A stretch of 64,000 bases of DNA, from the NCBI GenBank assembly GCA_003020965.1, contig PXRL01000009.1, forward strand, positions 27,975-91,974, given 5' to 3'. Origin of the DNA: Halobacteriales archaeon QS_4_69_225 (GTDB lineage: Archaea > Halobacteriota > Halobacteria > Halobacteriales > Haloarculaceae). This document shows, in pieces, positions 18,057 through 26,256 of the stretch. Position numbers and translations under genes: made by a program. The notes beneath the pieces were generated by a model. It saw nothing but the letters and a program-made list of their open reading frames with translations. It was not told the DNA's origin and did no database searches. The stretch's first letter is position 1. Each line of letters begins with the position of its first letter.

Positions 18057-19109
18057 TCACGGGAACCGGACCGTCTCGGTCGCGGGGTCGACCTCGACGC
18101 GGGCGCCGAGCGGCAGCGGCGCCGTCGGCGTCGTGTGGCCCCAGTCCAGCCCCAGCACGACCGGCGCCTCGGGGAGATACCGGCCGACCGTCTCGACGAC
18201 CGTCGCGTGGAGCCGCTCGCGGTAGACTTCCCGCTCCTCGCGGGGCGGTTCCTCGAGAAAGCTCCGGGTCGGCGGCCGGCCGAACAGGACGGCACCGAAC
18301 CGCGACAGCAGGCCGCGCTCGCCGAGACAGGTCAGCGTCGCGGCGACCTCCTCGGGCTCGGGGAGCGTCTCGGCGGTCTCCAGACACAGCACCGCGCCGT
18401 CGAGGGCGTCGGCGGGCGGCAGGTAGCGGTCGGCCGCCAGCTGCCACCCGACGACCGCCTGGTTGCCGCCCCACAACCGCCCCGCGACGGTCGCGTCGCC
18501 GCCCGCCCACCGTGGCCCCGGGTTCGGCTCGTAAGCCGGCGGCGTCCCCATCTCGGCGGGGTTCGTCCACCACGTCGAGGGCTCGTCGGTCCACTCGTCG
18601 CTGGCCGCCAGCTCGCCGAGCGAATCCTCGAAGAACGCTCGCCGGCAGTACCGCTCGGTGTAGGCCGGCAGCTCGCCGGGGACGGCGAGTTCGTTCATCA
18701 ACTGGGCGCCGTTGTAGGAGACGACGCCGGCCCGCCAGAGGAACAGCCCGAGGTTGGTGTTGTCGCTCATCCCGAAGAACCGCGTGGGGTTCGACCGGAG
18801 GACGTCGGCGTCGAGGTGTCGCAGGACGCGGAGCTGGTCGTGGCCGCCGATGGTCGCGACGACGCCGCCGACCTCGGGGTCCCGGAAGGCGGCGTGGACG
18901 TCGACGGCTCGCGCCCGCGGGCTGTCGGCGAGGAACTCGTTGGACTGTCGGGCGGTGGGGTAGACGACGGGTTCGAGGTCGAAGACCGTCCGGAGCCGTT
19001 CGAGTCCCAACTCGAAGACGTGCGGTGCGTCGTGGGCGCCGCCGCTGGACGGCGCGACGACGGCCACGCGGTCGCCGGGCGACAGCGACGGCGGCGTGAC
19101 GAACTCCAT
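18057..19109 (-). CDS. S66-family LD-carboxypeptidase/microcin C7 immunity-like protein
   Basis: PPSLSPGDRVAVVAPSSG N-terminus, FFGMSDNTNLGLFLWRAG, GGNQAVVGWQLA, LGLDWGHTTPTAPLPLG. Confidence 0.88.
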   Translation of the reverse strand: MEFVTPPSLSPGDRVAVVAPSSGGAHDAPHVFELGLERLRTVFDLEPVVYPTARQSNEFLADSPRARAVDVHAAFRDPEVGGVVATIGGHDQLRVLRHLDADVLRSNPTRFFGMSDNTNLGLFLWRAGVVSYNGAQLMNELAVPGELPAYTERYCRRAFFEDSLGELAASDEWTDEPSTWWTNPAEMGTPPAYEPNPGPRWAGGDATVAGRLWGGNQAVVGWQLAADRYLPPADALDGAVLCLETAETLPEPEEVAATLTCLGERGLLSRFGAVLFGRPPTRSFLEEPPREEREVYRERLHATVVETVGRYLPEAPVVLGLDWGHTTPTAPLPLGARVEVDPATETVRFP

Positions 19110-19310
19110 GGCGTCGTGTCGGCTGAGGCACACAAAAAGCGTCGGGCCGGGCCCTCTCGTCCGTGTGCGTGCGTATCCGCCACGTCCGGTGGTGACCGTA
19201 CGGACGGAAGGTCCTCGACGCTTCGGGGAGTGTTACTCGGTTAATCATAACCGCCGGCTCGGTAAAATTGTGTACGATTCATACGGGACAACAGTAAACG
19301 TCTGTACGCC

Positions 19311-20387
19311 ATGCCGTCCGATTCACCGCGCACGGGAGAACAGCACATCTCGATGAACGAAGGGACGATTCGGAGGTGGGCGGACAGACACAACGCGGTG
19401 CCGGTGCGGAGGAACTCCGACGGAGCCCTGGATCTCGTTCACGAGGCCAGAATCGACGCCGAGCACGAACGACTCGACTGGGACACGTTCTACGACGAAC
19501 TCGATTCCAAGGACCACGCCGTCTCCTACCGACTGGACGGTCGCGAGGTCTCCTTCGACGTGATGGCACACGAACGGGTGATGTCCCGAAGCGACGTCGA
19601 GGACGAGCGGATCCGGACCCGGCTGGTCGAGGGCGAAACCGTGACGAGCACGGTCCGAGAGCGGAGCGCCGCCGGGGAAGGGACGATCAAGGAGGCCACC
19701 GTCGAGAGCGAACTCGTCGGCCGAGAGATCGTCCACGAGGAACTGCTCGACGTCGACCTCGTGGAACGGACGTGCACGGGGTTCAAGATCGTCTCGGCAG
19801 ACGAGTTCGTGGATGCCGATACGTTCGACCACGACCGTTACTTCGCCCGGCTCGAGGCGTCGAGAGACGAAAGACTCCGGTCCACCCGCGGCGATTCGAG
19901 CGTCGAGCCGTCGCTTCCGTACACCGCGGAGGACGACTACAAGACACAGATCGACGTCAGGGAGGTCTGGCGGCCCTCCCGCGAGGTCACCGAACGGTTC
20001 ACGGTCGAGAGCCGTATCACCGGGACGGACGTCGCGGCGGCCGAGACGCTCGAGGACCACGGCGTCAATCCCAGCGGACTGCAACGGTCCATCGTCGAAC
20101 AGGGGGTGTTCGACGTCAAAAACGACCCCGACGAGGTGATGAACGAGTTCGAAATCGAGTCCGAACTCGACGGAAGCGACCGGGTCCACACCCACTTCAC
20201 GCGCACCAGCGTCGTCGAGGACGAGGTCGTCAATCGGGTCCGGAGCTGCGCCGACATCGTCCACACGGATCTCACGGAAATGGAGATGGACCTCACGGCC
20301 GCGGATCACGTCGTCGGCGAGGAGACCGACGAGGTGACGAGGCTCGGGGCCGAAGACATCTCCCTCACGGGCGCCCAGCGCCGGTGA
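19311..20387 (+). CDS. Haloarchaeal hypothetical protein, acidic, repetitive beta-type
   Basis: Long ORF with typical haloarchaeal acidic composition; no recognised domain. Confidence 0.7.
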   Translation: MPSDSPRTGEQHISMNEGTIRRWADRHNAVPVRRNSDGALDLVHEARIDAEHERLDWDTFYDELDSKDHAVSYRLDGREVSFDVMAHERVMSRSDVEDERIRTRLVEGETVTSTVRERSAAGEGTIKEATVESELVGREIVHEELLDVDLVERTCTGFKIVSADEFVDADTFDHDRYFARLEASRDERLRSTRGDSSVEPSLPYTAEDDYKTQIDVREVWRPSREVTERFTVESRITGTDVAAAETLEDHGVNPSGLQRSIVEQGVFDVKNDPDEVMNEFEIESELDGSDRVHTHFTRTSVVEDEVVNRVRSCADIVHTDLTEMEMDLTAADHVVGEETDEVTRLGAEDISLTGAQRR

Positions 20388-20493
20388 GGATGCCGCCGAC
20401 GCCCCGGGAGACGAGGTCGGGGCGGTCGACCAGCGGCGGCCAGACCGGCTCGGTCGATTCGCGTTCGAGCATTACTCATCCCGCGTCGTTCGT

Positions 20494-21255
20494 CTAACTG
20501 ATCGAGAAGCCCCCGTCGACGACGAGACCGTGGCCGGTGACGAACGACGCCTCGTCGGACAGCAGGAAGGCGATGGCGTCGGCGACCTCCTCGGGGTCGC
20601 CGAGCCGCTTCAGCGGGTACCGCTCGGCGGCGGCTTCCTTTGCGGCCTCGGGGTCGTCCTTCGACCCGAAGTACCGGTCGCCGAGCGGCGTCTCGATGAA
20701 CCCGGGGCAGACGGCGTTCGCCCGGACGCCGTCGCGGCCGGCCTCGGCGGCGACCGCCCGCGTGAAGTTCAGCACCGCGCCCTTCGTCAGCGAGTACACC
20801 GACTGCCGGGCCATCCCGAGAAACGACGCCAGCGAGCCGACGTTGACGATGGCGCCCGACCCCTGTTCCTTGAGGTACGGTAGCGTCGTCCGGCAGCCGT
20901 GCCACACCCCCCGCAGATTCACGTCGAGGACGTACTCGAAGGTCCCGTCGGTGACGTCCTCGACGGTCGCCGGCGGGTGGCCGACGCCGGCGTTGTTCAC
21001 GACGCCGTCGAGGCCGTACTCCTCGACGGTCGTCTCGACGACGGCCTCGAACTCCTCGGCGTCGGCGACGTCGAGGTGGTGGAAGACGGCGTCGCCGCCC
21101 GCTTCCTCGACGGCGGCGACGGTCTTCTCGCCGCCGTCGTCGTCGACGTCCGTCGCGACGACGAATCCGCCCTGTTCGGCGACGCGGAGCGCCGTCGCAC
21201 GCCCGATGCCGGAGCCGGCACCCGTGATGAACACCGTGTCGTCCTCGAATCGCAT
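20494..21255 (-). CDS. SDR-family oxidoreductase
   Basis: TGAGSGIGRATALRVAEQG (TGxxxGxG), NNAGV, YSLTKGAV (YxxxK), ANAVCPGFIETP. Confidence 0.95.
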   Translation of the reverse strand: MRFEDDTVFITGAGSGIGRATALRVAEQGGFVVATDVDDDGGEKTVAAVEEAGGDAVFHHLDVADAEEFEAVVETTVEEYGLDGVVNNAGVGHPPATVEDVTDGTFEYVLDVNLRGVWHGCRTTLPYLKEQGSGAIVNVGSLASFLGMARQSVYSLTKGAVLNFTRAVAAEAGRDGVRANAVCPGFIETPLGDRYFGSKDDPEAAKEAAAERYPLKRLGDPEEVADAIAFLLSDEASFVTGHGLVVDGGFSIS

Positions 21256-21345
21256 ACGCCCACGACGGCGGTGGTCGACATAAGCCCTGCCCGCTCCCGG
21301 CGGCGCGAAGGACGGGCTTTTGCCGCTCGACGCGTTCGGTGGGGT

Positions 21346-21789
21346 ATGGAGGCGCACATCGAGGGCGTCCGCGTCGCGGAGACACCCGGCGGGCTCGCGG
21401 CGGTCGTCACCCTCGCCGTCGACGACGCGGCGGAGGTGCTGCCCATCTTCATCGGCGTCGAGGAGGCGACGAGCATCGCCCGCGGGCTCGACGCCGACGA
21501 CATCGGCCGGCCGCTGACCCACGATCTCCTCCTGGACGTGATGGAGGAACTCGGCGGCCGCGTCGAGCGGGTCGTCGTCTCGGGACTGGAAGACGACACC
21601 TACGTCGCGGACCTCCACGTCGACACCCCGCGGGCCGACGCCGTCGTCGATGCCCGGCCGAGCGACTCGCTGGCGCTGGCCGCGCGGACGGACGCCGACA
21701 TCGAGGTCGAGCGGTCGGTGTTCGAAGCCGGCAGCGAGCCGCCCGAGGAGTACGACGACTTCGACGACATCCGGGAGCTGATGGTATGA
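21346..21789 (+). CDS. Bifunctional nuclease-domain (BFN/DUF151) protein
   Basis: VLPIFIGVEEATSIARGLD, RPLTHDLLLDVMEELGG, DARPSDSLALAARTDADIEV. Confidence 0.9.
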   Translation: MEAHIEGVRVAETPGGLAAVVTLAVDDAAEVLPIFIGVEEATSIARGLDADDIGRPLTHDLLLDVMEELGGRVERVVVSGLEDDTYVADLHVDTPRADAVVDARPSDSLALAARTDADIEVERSVFEAGSEPPEEYDDFDDIRELMV

Positions 21790-22082
21790 GCGACGACGCC
21801 GACGAGGTGCTGTCGGAGCTGTTTTCGATCGTCGAGTCCCGGAAGGCCGAACTGCCCGAGGACTCCTACACGACCTCGCTTTTCACCCACGAGAAGGGCG
21901 AGAACGCCGTTCTGGAGAAGCTGGGCGAGGAGACGACGGAGCTGATCCTCGCCGCGAAGGACGGCGACGACGCGGAACTGACCCACGAGGCCGCCGACGT
22001 CGTCTACCACCTGCTCGTCGTCCTGTCGATGAACGACGTCGAGCTGTCGGAGCTGCGGGCGGAACTCGGCGAACGGCGCTGA
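21786..22082 (+). CDS. hisE: Phosphoribosyl-ATP pyrophosphatase
   Basis: EDSYTTSLFTHEKGENAVLEKLGEETTELILAAKDGD and HEAADVVYHLLVVL. Confidence 0.94.
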   Translation: MSDDADEVLSELFSIVESRKAELPEDSYTTSLFTHEKGENAVLEKLGEETTELILAAKDGDDAELTHEAADVVYHLLVVLSMNDVELSELRAELGERR

Positions 22083-22085
22083 CCG

Positions 22086-22301
22086 CTACGACACGTTCGG
22101 GTGGGTGTCGATGTGGTGGACCGTCGCCGGCGACAGCAGCCGGCCGCTCGGCAGTTCCACCCAGCCGTTGGCCCGGACCGTCGCCGGCCCCTCGTGGAGC
22201 ACCGTCTCGCCGGCGGGGTCGGCGTAGACGACGACCCGCTCGTGATCGTCCTCGAAGAACTCCCGGAAGGCTCCGAGCATCGTCTCTGCGGGGGCTATCA
22301 T
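22086..22301 (-). CDS. Small haloarchaeal hypothetical protein (71 aa)
   Basis: Compact ORF in a gap between genes, acidic composition. Confidence 0.55.
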   Translation of the reverse strand: MIAPAETMLGAFREFFEDDHERVVVYADPAGETVLHEGPATVRANGWVELPSGRLLSPATVHHIDTHPNVS

Positions 22302-22344
22302 ACCCTCAGTTCGATCGCATTCTGCAAAAAACCTCGGGCCCGTC

Positions 22345-22665
22345 CTACTGGCGTTCGAAGCGGTAGGTGACGATTTCGCTGGTGTCGTCCCACTCGAAGT
22401 CGCCGGGGTGGACCTGCTGCATCCGCCGTTTGTACGCCTCTAGCGACGACGACCCCTCGCGTCGGGCGTCGTCATCGTCGAGGTCGCCGAGGGTGCGCTC
22501 CTCGACGCCCGTCACCTCGAAGGTCTCGCCGTCGAGCGCGAAGGTGTCGCCGGCCTCGGCGTAGCGGGTCGCGTCGCCGCGGCTGAGCTGTGTCACGTCG
22601 CCGGCGAGAACGGCCTCCTGGACGCGGTCGTTCGGGAGCAGCGAGTCGGGGTCGATATCGGCCAT
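22345..22665 (-). CDS. Hypothetical protein, ASCH-domain-like
   Basis: 106-aa ORF MADIDPDSLLPNDRVQEAVLAGDVTQLSRGDATRYAEAGDTF...; ASCH-like pattern, weak. Confidence 0.6.
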   Translation of the reverse strand: MADIDPDSLLPNDRVQEAVLAGDVTQLSRGDATRYAEAGDTFALDGETFEVTGVEERTLGDLDDDDARREGSSSLEAYKRRMQQVHPGDFEWDDTSEIVTYRFERQ

Positions 22666-22689
22666 ACCCGGGCTACGGGCCGGGGATAC

Positions 22690-23052
22690 TTAATCGGCGA
22701 GGAAGCCGCCGACGGCGCCACCGATCGCGCTATCGATGGCGAAGACGAGCGCAACGACGACACCGGCGGCGAAGACGCCGAGCCCGCCCAGGGCGCCGAC
22801 GGGGCCGGCGAGGGTACTGCCGACGAGCGTCACGAGCGCCGCGAGGACGGCGGCGGCGGCGAGCCCGCCCAGGGCGCCGGCCAGCAGGCCGTGCCAGGCG
22901 CCGCTGGCGAGGCCGCCGCCGGCGAGGGCGCCCGCGGTCAGCCCGGCGATCAGCCCCGCGCCGACGTGGCCGATCACCGGCAGGGCGAAGGCGAAGACGC
23001 TGGCGACGACGCCGACGACGAACCCGACGAGGACCGCGCTCCAGTCCGTCAT
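22690..23052 (-). CDS. DUF5518-like Gly/Ala-rich membrane protein
   Basis: MTDWSAVLVGFVVGVVASVFAFALPVIGHVGAGLIAGLTAGALAGGG; several TM helices. Confidence 0.7.
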   Translation of the reverse strand: MTDWSAVLVGFVVGVVASVFAFALPVIGHVGAGLIAGLTAGALAGGGLASGAWHGLLAGALGGLAAAAVLAALVTLVGSTLAGPVGALGGLGVFAAGVVVALVFAIDSAIGGAVGGFLAD

Positions 23053-23150
23053 ACCGGTGGGTCGGCACCGCCGAAGAAGTCGCTGTCGGCCAGCGACGCC
23101 GAGCGCCGCGGATACGCGGCGCTTATACGGCCGGGCGCCGAACCTCCGCC

Positions 23151-24128
23151 ATGGACTTCGAAGGCCTTCCGACGACGCCCCGGTCGGAGGAGCTGGTCGA
23201 CAAGGCGTTCTCGCGGGCGGCGCGGGCGGGGCGGGCCAAGCGGGGCAAGGAGGCCCAGGAGTCGATGCTGCAGACGGCGGGCAACATCCTCTCGGACAAC
23301 CTCCAGAACGTCGTCACGACGTGGCCGGACTTCGACGACCTCGATCCCTTCCACTACGAGTTCGCCGACGCGACGCTGGCCGACACGGACGTCGGCGGCG
23401 TCGACGCCCTCCGGCAGGCCCTCTCGGCGGTGATGAACGCCGGCCGGCAGGCCGACAGCATCAAGGGGGAGTACCAGGGGCGCATCCGGACGGCCGACAC
23501 CGACACCGCCCGGAAGCTCCGCGAGCAGGCCTTCGCCCGGCTGGCCGACGTCACCGAGGGCGTCTCCGAGGAGCTGCTGGCGGTCGGCGAGGCGCGGGAC
23601 GCCCTGCGGGCGCTGCCGGACATCCGGGCCGACGAGCCGGCGGTCGTCGTCGCCGGCTACCCCAACGTCGGCAAGTCGTCGTTCGTCAACCGCCTCACGA
23701 ACGCCGACAACGAAACCGCCGCCTACCCGTACACGACGACGGGGCTCGACGTCGGCCACGTCGAGGTCGACCACGTGCGGTACCAGCTCGTCGACACGCC
23801 GGGGCTGCTCGACCGGCCGGCCGAGGAGCGCAACGCCATCGAGTCGCAGGCCGTCTCGGCGCTGACGCATCTGGCCGACGCGGTGCTGGTGCTGCTGGAC
23901 GCCAGCGGCGACTGCGGCTACCCGCTGGACCGGCAGCTCGAGCTGCTCGCGGAGATCGACGCGCGGTTCGACGTCCCGGTGCTGTCGGTCTGCAACAAGG
24001 CCGACCGCTCGCAGGACGTCGAGGCCGACCGCTACATGAGCGTCGAGACGGGCGAGAACGTCGAGGACGTGCTATCGGCGGCCGTCGAGGCCGTCGGCTA
24101 CGAGCCCGAGTTGCCGTTTGAGGAATAG
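23151..24128 (+). CDS. Nog1-like GTPase (OBG/NOG family)
   Basis: GYPNVGKSSFVNRLTNADNETAAYPYTTTGLDVGH (G1/G2), DTPGLLDRP (G3), NKAD (G4). Confidence 0.95.
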   Translation: MDFEGLPTTPRSEELVDKAFSRAARAGRAKRGKEAQESMLQTAGNILSDNLQNVVTTWPDFDDLDPFHYEFADATLADTDVGGVDALRQALSAVMNAGRQADSIKGEYQGRIRTADTDTARKLREQAFARLADVTEGVSEELLAVGEARDALRALPDIRADEPAVVVAGYPNVGKSSFVNRLTNADNETAAYPYTTTGLDVGHVEVDHVRYQLVDTPGLLDRPAEERNAIESQAVSALTHLADAVLVLLDASGDCGYPLDRQLELLAEIDARFDVPVLSVCNKADRSQDVEADRYMSVETGENVEDVLSAAVEAVGYEPELPFEE

Positions 24129-24410
24129 CGAGGCCGCAGGGAGCGAAGCGACCGAGGCCTCGGCAAAGCGAACGGCGAACGGAGTGAGCCGTGAGCAGCG
24201 AGACGCCGAACGAAGTGAGGCGTCTCGGAAACGCGAGCGGGGAGCAACGCGACCCGCGAGTTGGGCGGTCGAGCGTAGCGAGACCGCCTGTAATGCGAGC
24301 GGTGAACGCAGTGAACCGCGAGTTGGGCAGTCGAGCGTAGCGAGACCGCCTGTAATGCAAGCGAGGAGCAACGCGACCCGCGAGCAGCAGCAAGGCGAAA
24401 CACCGGCGTC
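24126..24410. repeat. Intergenic hairpin island (constant ~11-nt loop, variable stems)
   Basis: Successive short inverted repeats around GARCGNAGYGA-type loops, e.g. CGAGACGCC-GAACGAAGTGA-GGCGTCTCG (24199-24227) and GGCGGTC-GAGCGTAGCGA-GACCGCC (24264-24288). Confidence 0.85.
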
Positions 24411-24412
24411 GA

Positions 24413-24868
24413 TTACGACGTCGGCAGCAGGACGTCGAGGCCGATTTCGACGCTCCGCTGGACGGTCGAGGTGGCCAGCGAGACCCCGGCGGCCGGCGAC
24501 GGCAGCCGGTCGCCGACCACCCACCGGTAGCCCTGGACGGGCGTCAGCGTCGTCACCGCGAGAAGGGTCGTGGCCGGCACGTCGACGGCGACGTGGCCGA
24601 GCGGGCGGTACCGGGGGTTGTAGCTGTCGGTCGTGACGACCCAGACGGCGGGGTACTCCCGGATCTGGAGGTGGGCGCCGGGTTCGCGCTCGCGGTAGAC
24701 GGCGACGGCGCCCTTGTGGATCGACCACGGGAAGTTCGACCGCCGGAGGTCGAGGTCGGCCGGCAGCGTCGGTGCGGCGGCCTTCGGGAGCCGAACCCCG
24801 GCGTCGGCGTCCAGCGAGCGGGCCAGCGTGACCGCCTCGTTCCAGTCGTCGACGACGCGTTCGTCCAT
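24413..24868 (-). CDS. Haloarchaeal hypothetical protein
   Basis: MDERVVDDWNEAVTLARSLDADAGVRLPKAAAPTLP...; clear ORF, domain not recognised. Confidence 0.65.
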   Translation of the reverse strand: MDERVVDDWNEAVTLARSLDADAGVRLPKAAAPTLPADLDLRRSNFPWSIHKGAVAVYREREPGAHLQIREYPAVWVVTTDSYNPRYRPLGHVAVDVPATTLLAVTTLTPVQGYRWVVGDRLPSPAAGVSLATSTVQRSVEIGLDVLLPTS

Positions 24869-25009
24869 ACGAACGATAGGGGCGTCGAGGGTATAAGCGA
24901 CAGCAATCGAGGACTCTGCAGGACGGGTCACACGCCGCACTGAGAGCACCGGCAAATCGGTCCGGGTAGGGAGTGTGTGGAGTGGTTTGGTTGAATTTGC
25001 GCTCGCCTC

Positions 25010-25310
25010 GACATTGAAACCTCGAAAGCCCTCGCGGCGCTCGGGGCGCCGCGGCTCGCTGCGCGCTTCGGTCGCTTCGCTCCCTCAGTGCTTGCGTCAC
25101 CGGGAGAGCGACGCTCTCCCGAGCTCGCGGCGCACGGCGCCGCGAACGCCGGGGCACCGCCGAGCGCCGCTCGCCCTTTCAGTCCGCCAGGGACAGCCAG
25201 CCGGGAAGCCGATTTCCTGGTGGACTGAAAGGGCGAGGCCGGCTCCGGGAAGCACGGCGACGGTGAGCCGAACGGAGTGAGGCGAACGTCGGACGGCGGG
25301 TTCACGAGAA
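25010..25310. repeat. Intergenic inverted-repeat island, includes a 22-bp stem at 25170-25237
   Basis: CTCGCCCTTTCAGTCCGCCAGG paired with CCTGGTGGACTGAAAGGGCGAG (one mismatch); CGGGAGAGC-GAC-GCTCTCCCG nearby. Confidence 0.8.
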
Positions 25311-25314
25311 AACA

Positions 25315-25426
25315 GGCGAACCACCCGCATGATGAGCAGCCCCGTTCCAACCCCCAACTGCCGCAACCCACGAGTGAGGATGTTCTTCGGGCGAACCACC
25401 CGCGTAATGAGCAGCCCCATTCCAAC
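25315..25426. repeat. Direct repeat pair of 37 bp separated by 38 bp
   Basis: GGCGAACCACCCGCATGATGAGCAGCCCCGTTCCAAC (25315-25351) and GGCGAACCACCCGCGTAATGAGCAGCCCCATTCCAAC (25390-25426). Confidence 0.9.
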
Positions 25427-25510
25427 GGCCGTTCCGGCCTGCGATATGCCGAAAAGCGAAATCGCACAAGGGGACGGTCAGATGCGGGTCGCGTTGTACG
25501 TCACCCGCAC

Positions 25511-26212
25511 CTAGTATCTGACACTGACGTCGCCGGTCTCGACGGACGTGCTGCCGTCACCCGCGGCCGTCAGCGGCGCGGCCGCGTCGTACTCGACGGG
25601 CCGGTAGCGCTGCTGGGAGGCGTCGACGGCGACGACGCTCGTCACCTGCAGGCCGCCATTGGCCGCGACGGCGTCGGCCTGCGAGCGCGCGTCGCCCATG
25701 GCGTCCTCGATGGCCCGCTCCCGCAGGTCGGTGCGGCGGTCCTCCGACAGCGTGAACCGGACGGTCTGAACCTCGGCGCTGACGTTCGCCGCGGCGTCGA
25801 TGACGTCGCCGGCCCGCCCTGGGTCGTCGAGCCTGACGGCGAAGCTGTGGGTGCCGCGGTACGGGGGGAACTCGTCGCGGCGCTCGTCGATACGGTACTC
25901 GTCGGTCTCGTACCGGTCGGTGCCGATGCCGGCCGTTTCGAACTCCTCGCGGAGCGCGTCGGCGCCCCGCGTGAGGTTGTCGCGGACGACGCCAGGGCCG
26001 TCGCCCTCGGCGGTGACGGCGACCCGGACGACCGCCCGGTCGGGGGCGGCGTCGGCCTCGCCGGTCGCGTCGACGGCGACCGTCCGGTCGGCGTTCGCGT
26101 CGGCCTCCGAGTTGGCGTCCTGTGCGCCGATGGGCACCACGAGGGCGGCCCCGGCCAGCGTCGCGCCCAGCAGGGGGACGACGACCAGTGCCGGAAGACT
26201 GTCTCGTCGCAT
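25511..26212 (-). CDS. SIMPL-domain (DUF541) secreted protein
   Basis: Signal peptide; AVDATGEADAAPDRAVVRVAVTAEGDGPGVVRDNL..., AIEDAMGDARSQADAVAANGGLQV. Confidence 0.88.
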   Translation of the reverse strand: MRRDSLPALVVVPLLGATLAGAALVVPIGAQDANSEADANADRTVAVDATGEADAAPDRAVVRVAVTAEGDGPGVVRDNLTRGADALREEFETAGIGTDRYETDEYRIDERRDEFPPYRGTHSFAVRLDDPGRAGDVIDAAANVSAEVQTVRFTLSEDRRTDLRERAIEDAMGDARSQADAVAANGGLQVTSVVAVDASQQRYRPVEYDAAAPLTAAGDGSTSVETGDVSVRY

Positions 26213-26256
26213 ACACGCGAGCCGACGAATGGCGACGATGTATAGACGACGTAAGC

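Noticed and set aside
16430-19099. 889-aa Arg-rich plus-strand ORF
   Set aside because: Out-of-frame shadow of the MFS and S66 peptidase genes; low-complexity Arg/Ala/Gly composition.
24098-24403. ORFs such as GSLRSPFALPRPRSLRSLRPRY in hairpin islands
   Set aside because: Spurious translations of the repeat units; the same peptide appears at other islands in different frames.
25000-25025. GACATTGAAACC, similar to the 3' end of the CRISPR repeat (ATTGAAAC)
   Set aside because: Single short match without any repeat-spacer structure; likely coincidence within the repeat island.
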